Shown here: positions 62,852-64,000 of the stretch, piece after piece | Layout: the number at the start of each line of letters is the position of its first letter | Position numbering within the stretch: position 1 is the stretch's first letter | Origin: JAKZVK01 sp965237575 | Lineage (GTDB): Bacteria; Acidobacteriota; Terriglobia; Bryobacterales; UBA6623 | Assembly (NCBI GenBank): GCA_965237575.1 | Contig: CBDEGI010000004.1 | Coordinates: 992,001 to 1,056,000, forward strand | Direction: 5' to 3' | Length of the DNA stretch: 64,000 nucleotides | Translations under genes and position numbers: made by a program | Notes under the pieces: generated by a model | What the model saw: only the letters and a program-made list of their open reading frames with translations | What the model was told of the DNA's origin: nothing | The model's database searches: none

Positions 62852-64000
62852 GTGGCCGTTAGCTCCGCCAAGATAAACCTCTCAGGGGGAGACCGTCAGG
62901 TGCAAGCCGACGAGCGACTGACCGAACCCAATTGTGCTTCCCAAGTCGGCGACACGCTTTCCCAACTTGGGGCGAAATCGGTTTTTCTCGTCGTAGATCG
63001 TCCGGCTTACGAGCTGTCCGGGGCAAGGTTGGAGCTAGTACCCCATTGGGGGCCGCGCGATATTGTTGAGTTCGACGGCTTTGCGAACAACCCGCAACTC
63101 GAGGACGTCCTCCGAGGCGTCGAGCTGTATCGGCGAACACCGTGTGACGTCATTGTTGCAATCGGTGGGGGCACCGCACTCGACATCGCGAAACTGATTC
63201 GTTGTTTTGCCGGCCAGAGGCACCCGCCCGCCGACATCATCGCTGACAACAGCCTGATCGAAACCACAGCGTGTCCCTTGGTCGCTGTTCCAACAACAGC
63301 GGGCACCGGCGCCGAAGCAACGCACTTCGCCGTGCTGTACTGCGGCGGCGTCAAGCATTCGGTTGCCCACGAGTCGATCCTGCCGGACGTCGCCGTCGTC
63401 GACTGGCGGCTCACTCAATCTCTCCCTCCGAAGATCACGGCGGAGACGGGCCTCGACGCGTTCAGCCAAGCGATCGAGTCCATCTGGTGTATTCATTCAA
63501 CCGAAGAGTCCATGTCGTATTCCGTGGAGGCTCTCGAGCTGGTCCTCGACCATCTTGAAGCCGCCGTCCATGCACCGACCGCCACGTCCAGGGCAGCCAT
63601 GTCTCGCGCCGCCCATCTGGCCGGCAAAGCGATCAACATTACAAAAACAACGGCGCCCCACGCGATCTCGTACAACATTACTCACCGTTTCGGTATCGCG
63701 CATGGCCATGCGGTCGCGCTGACGTTAGGGCCTGTGTTGGTCTTTAACACTGACGTCTCCGAGACGGATGTCACCGACTCACGCGGCGTGGAACATGTTC
63801 GAAAAATGATCGACCTCGTTCTCGTGAAGCTCAAATGCGCAAACGCGGAAGACGGCCGAGCGAGGATTGAAGAGTTGATGGAGTCGATTGGATGTCAGAC
63901 TCGATTGAGCGAGCTCGGTATCACCGGGTCTCCGACGCGTAAGGCGATTGCCGAAAGCGTGAACGTCGACCGCCTCCGAAACAATCCGAGGGCACTCACC
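62852..64000 (+). CDS. Iron-type alcohol dehydrogenase, phosphonoacetaldehyde reductase-like (3' end beyond the window)
   Basis: 383 codons from GTG at 62852 (AGGAGATAGG upstream), open to the right edge. Group III ADH motifs: VIVAIGGGTALDIAKLI (NAD site), LVAVPTTAGTGAEATHFAVLY, GVKHSVAHESILPDVAVVD, ETGLDAFSQAIES, LAGKAINITKTTAPHAISY and FGIAHGHAVALTLG. Metal ligands Asp and the two later His are kept, while the usual second ligand (DxxxH) is Gln, as I recall for phosphonoacetaldehyde reductases of phosphonate pathways. That enzyme makes 2-hydroxyethylphosphonate. PEP mutase and phosphonopyruvate decarboxylase would be expected beyond the edge. The subfamily call is from memory of the pattern. 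Confidence 0.78.
   Translation, partial: MAVSSAKINLSGGDRQVQADERLTEPNCASQVGDTLSQLGAKSVFLVVDRPAYELSGARLELVPHWGPRDIVEFDGFANNPQLEDVLRGVELYRRTPCDVIVAIGGGTALDIAKLIRCFAGQRHPPADIIADNSLIETTACPLVAVPTTAGTGAEATHFAVLYCGGVKHSVAHESILPDVAVVDWRLTQSLPPKITAETGLDAFSQAIESIWCIHSTEESMSYSVEALELVLDHLEAAVHAPTATSRAAMSRAAHLAGKAINITKTTAPHAISYNITHRFGIAHGHAVALTLGPVLVFNTDVSETDVTDSRGVEHVRKMIDLVLVKLKCANAEDGRARIEELMESIGCQTRLSELGITGSPTRKAIAESVNVDRLRNNPRALT

Overview
The window is GC-rich and Gram-negative. It carries an LPS sugar activator (KdsB), an Oar-type TonB-dependent receptor, many Tat- or Sec-exported proteins, and at the extreme left edge the C-terminal domain of a TIGR03437-type protein, a family described mainly from Solibacter-like Acidobacteriota. 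Together with DUF1552, a sulfatase, a split cytochrome b operon and an ImuA-ImuB-DnaE2 cassette, this points to an acidobacterium, probably Bryobacterales-like. The taxonomic call is inference. I recognised no rRNA, tRNA or CRISPR array.

Layout. 0-10 kb: edge fragment, a TreT-like glycosyltransferase, a 274-bp MITE-like element with a 9-bp target duplication, a CocE/S15 hydrolase, a P-domain metallopeptidase, a DUF1552 protein, AlkD, an LRR protein and an aldo/keto reductase. 10-21 kb: ketopantoate reductase, CoA transferase, HGSNAT-like membrane acyltransferase, an orphan Phd antitoxin, ClpB, two Hsp20 genes behind a strong promoter, a purine permease and a serine hydrolase. 21-31.5 kb: three uncharacterised genes, then the translesion mutasome imuA, imuB, dnaE2. 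The mutasome is interrupted by a frameshifted REP-associated tyrosine transposase, and its coding genes carry in-frame palindromic repeats. 31.5-35.4 kb: menC and mazG, both frameshifted, around an intact GNAT gene, then kdsB. 35.6-44 kb: one respiratory operon with Rieske protein, cytochrome b6-like, subunit IV-like, octaheme cytochrome c, cupredoxin lipoprotein, heme A synthase and heme O synthase. 44-60 kb: secreted carbohydrate-related proteins, two methyltransferases, a LamG protein split by a propeller, an exported DapA-like protein, the TonB receptor, a CDGSH protein, a sulfatase and an unknown secreted protein. 60-64 kb: MocA-XdhC, a zinc-type dehydrogenase and, running off the right edge, a phosphonoacetaldehyde-reductase-like enzyme.

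Two patterns cut across the map. First, at least seven families of short dispersed repeats occur. Several copies sit in frame inside imuB (one compound insertion) and dnaE2 (three composite cassettes), where they appear to encode extra loops in otherwise intact proteins. This resembles Rickettsia palindromic elements and is the most unusual signal here. Second, five perfect two-copy tandem duplications of 17 to 46 bp, an inferred deletion of about 25 bp in mazG and a small indel in menC suggest either an active slippage process or assembly faults; read data must decide.
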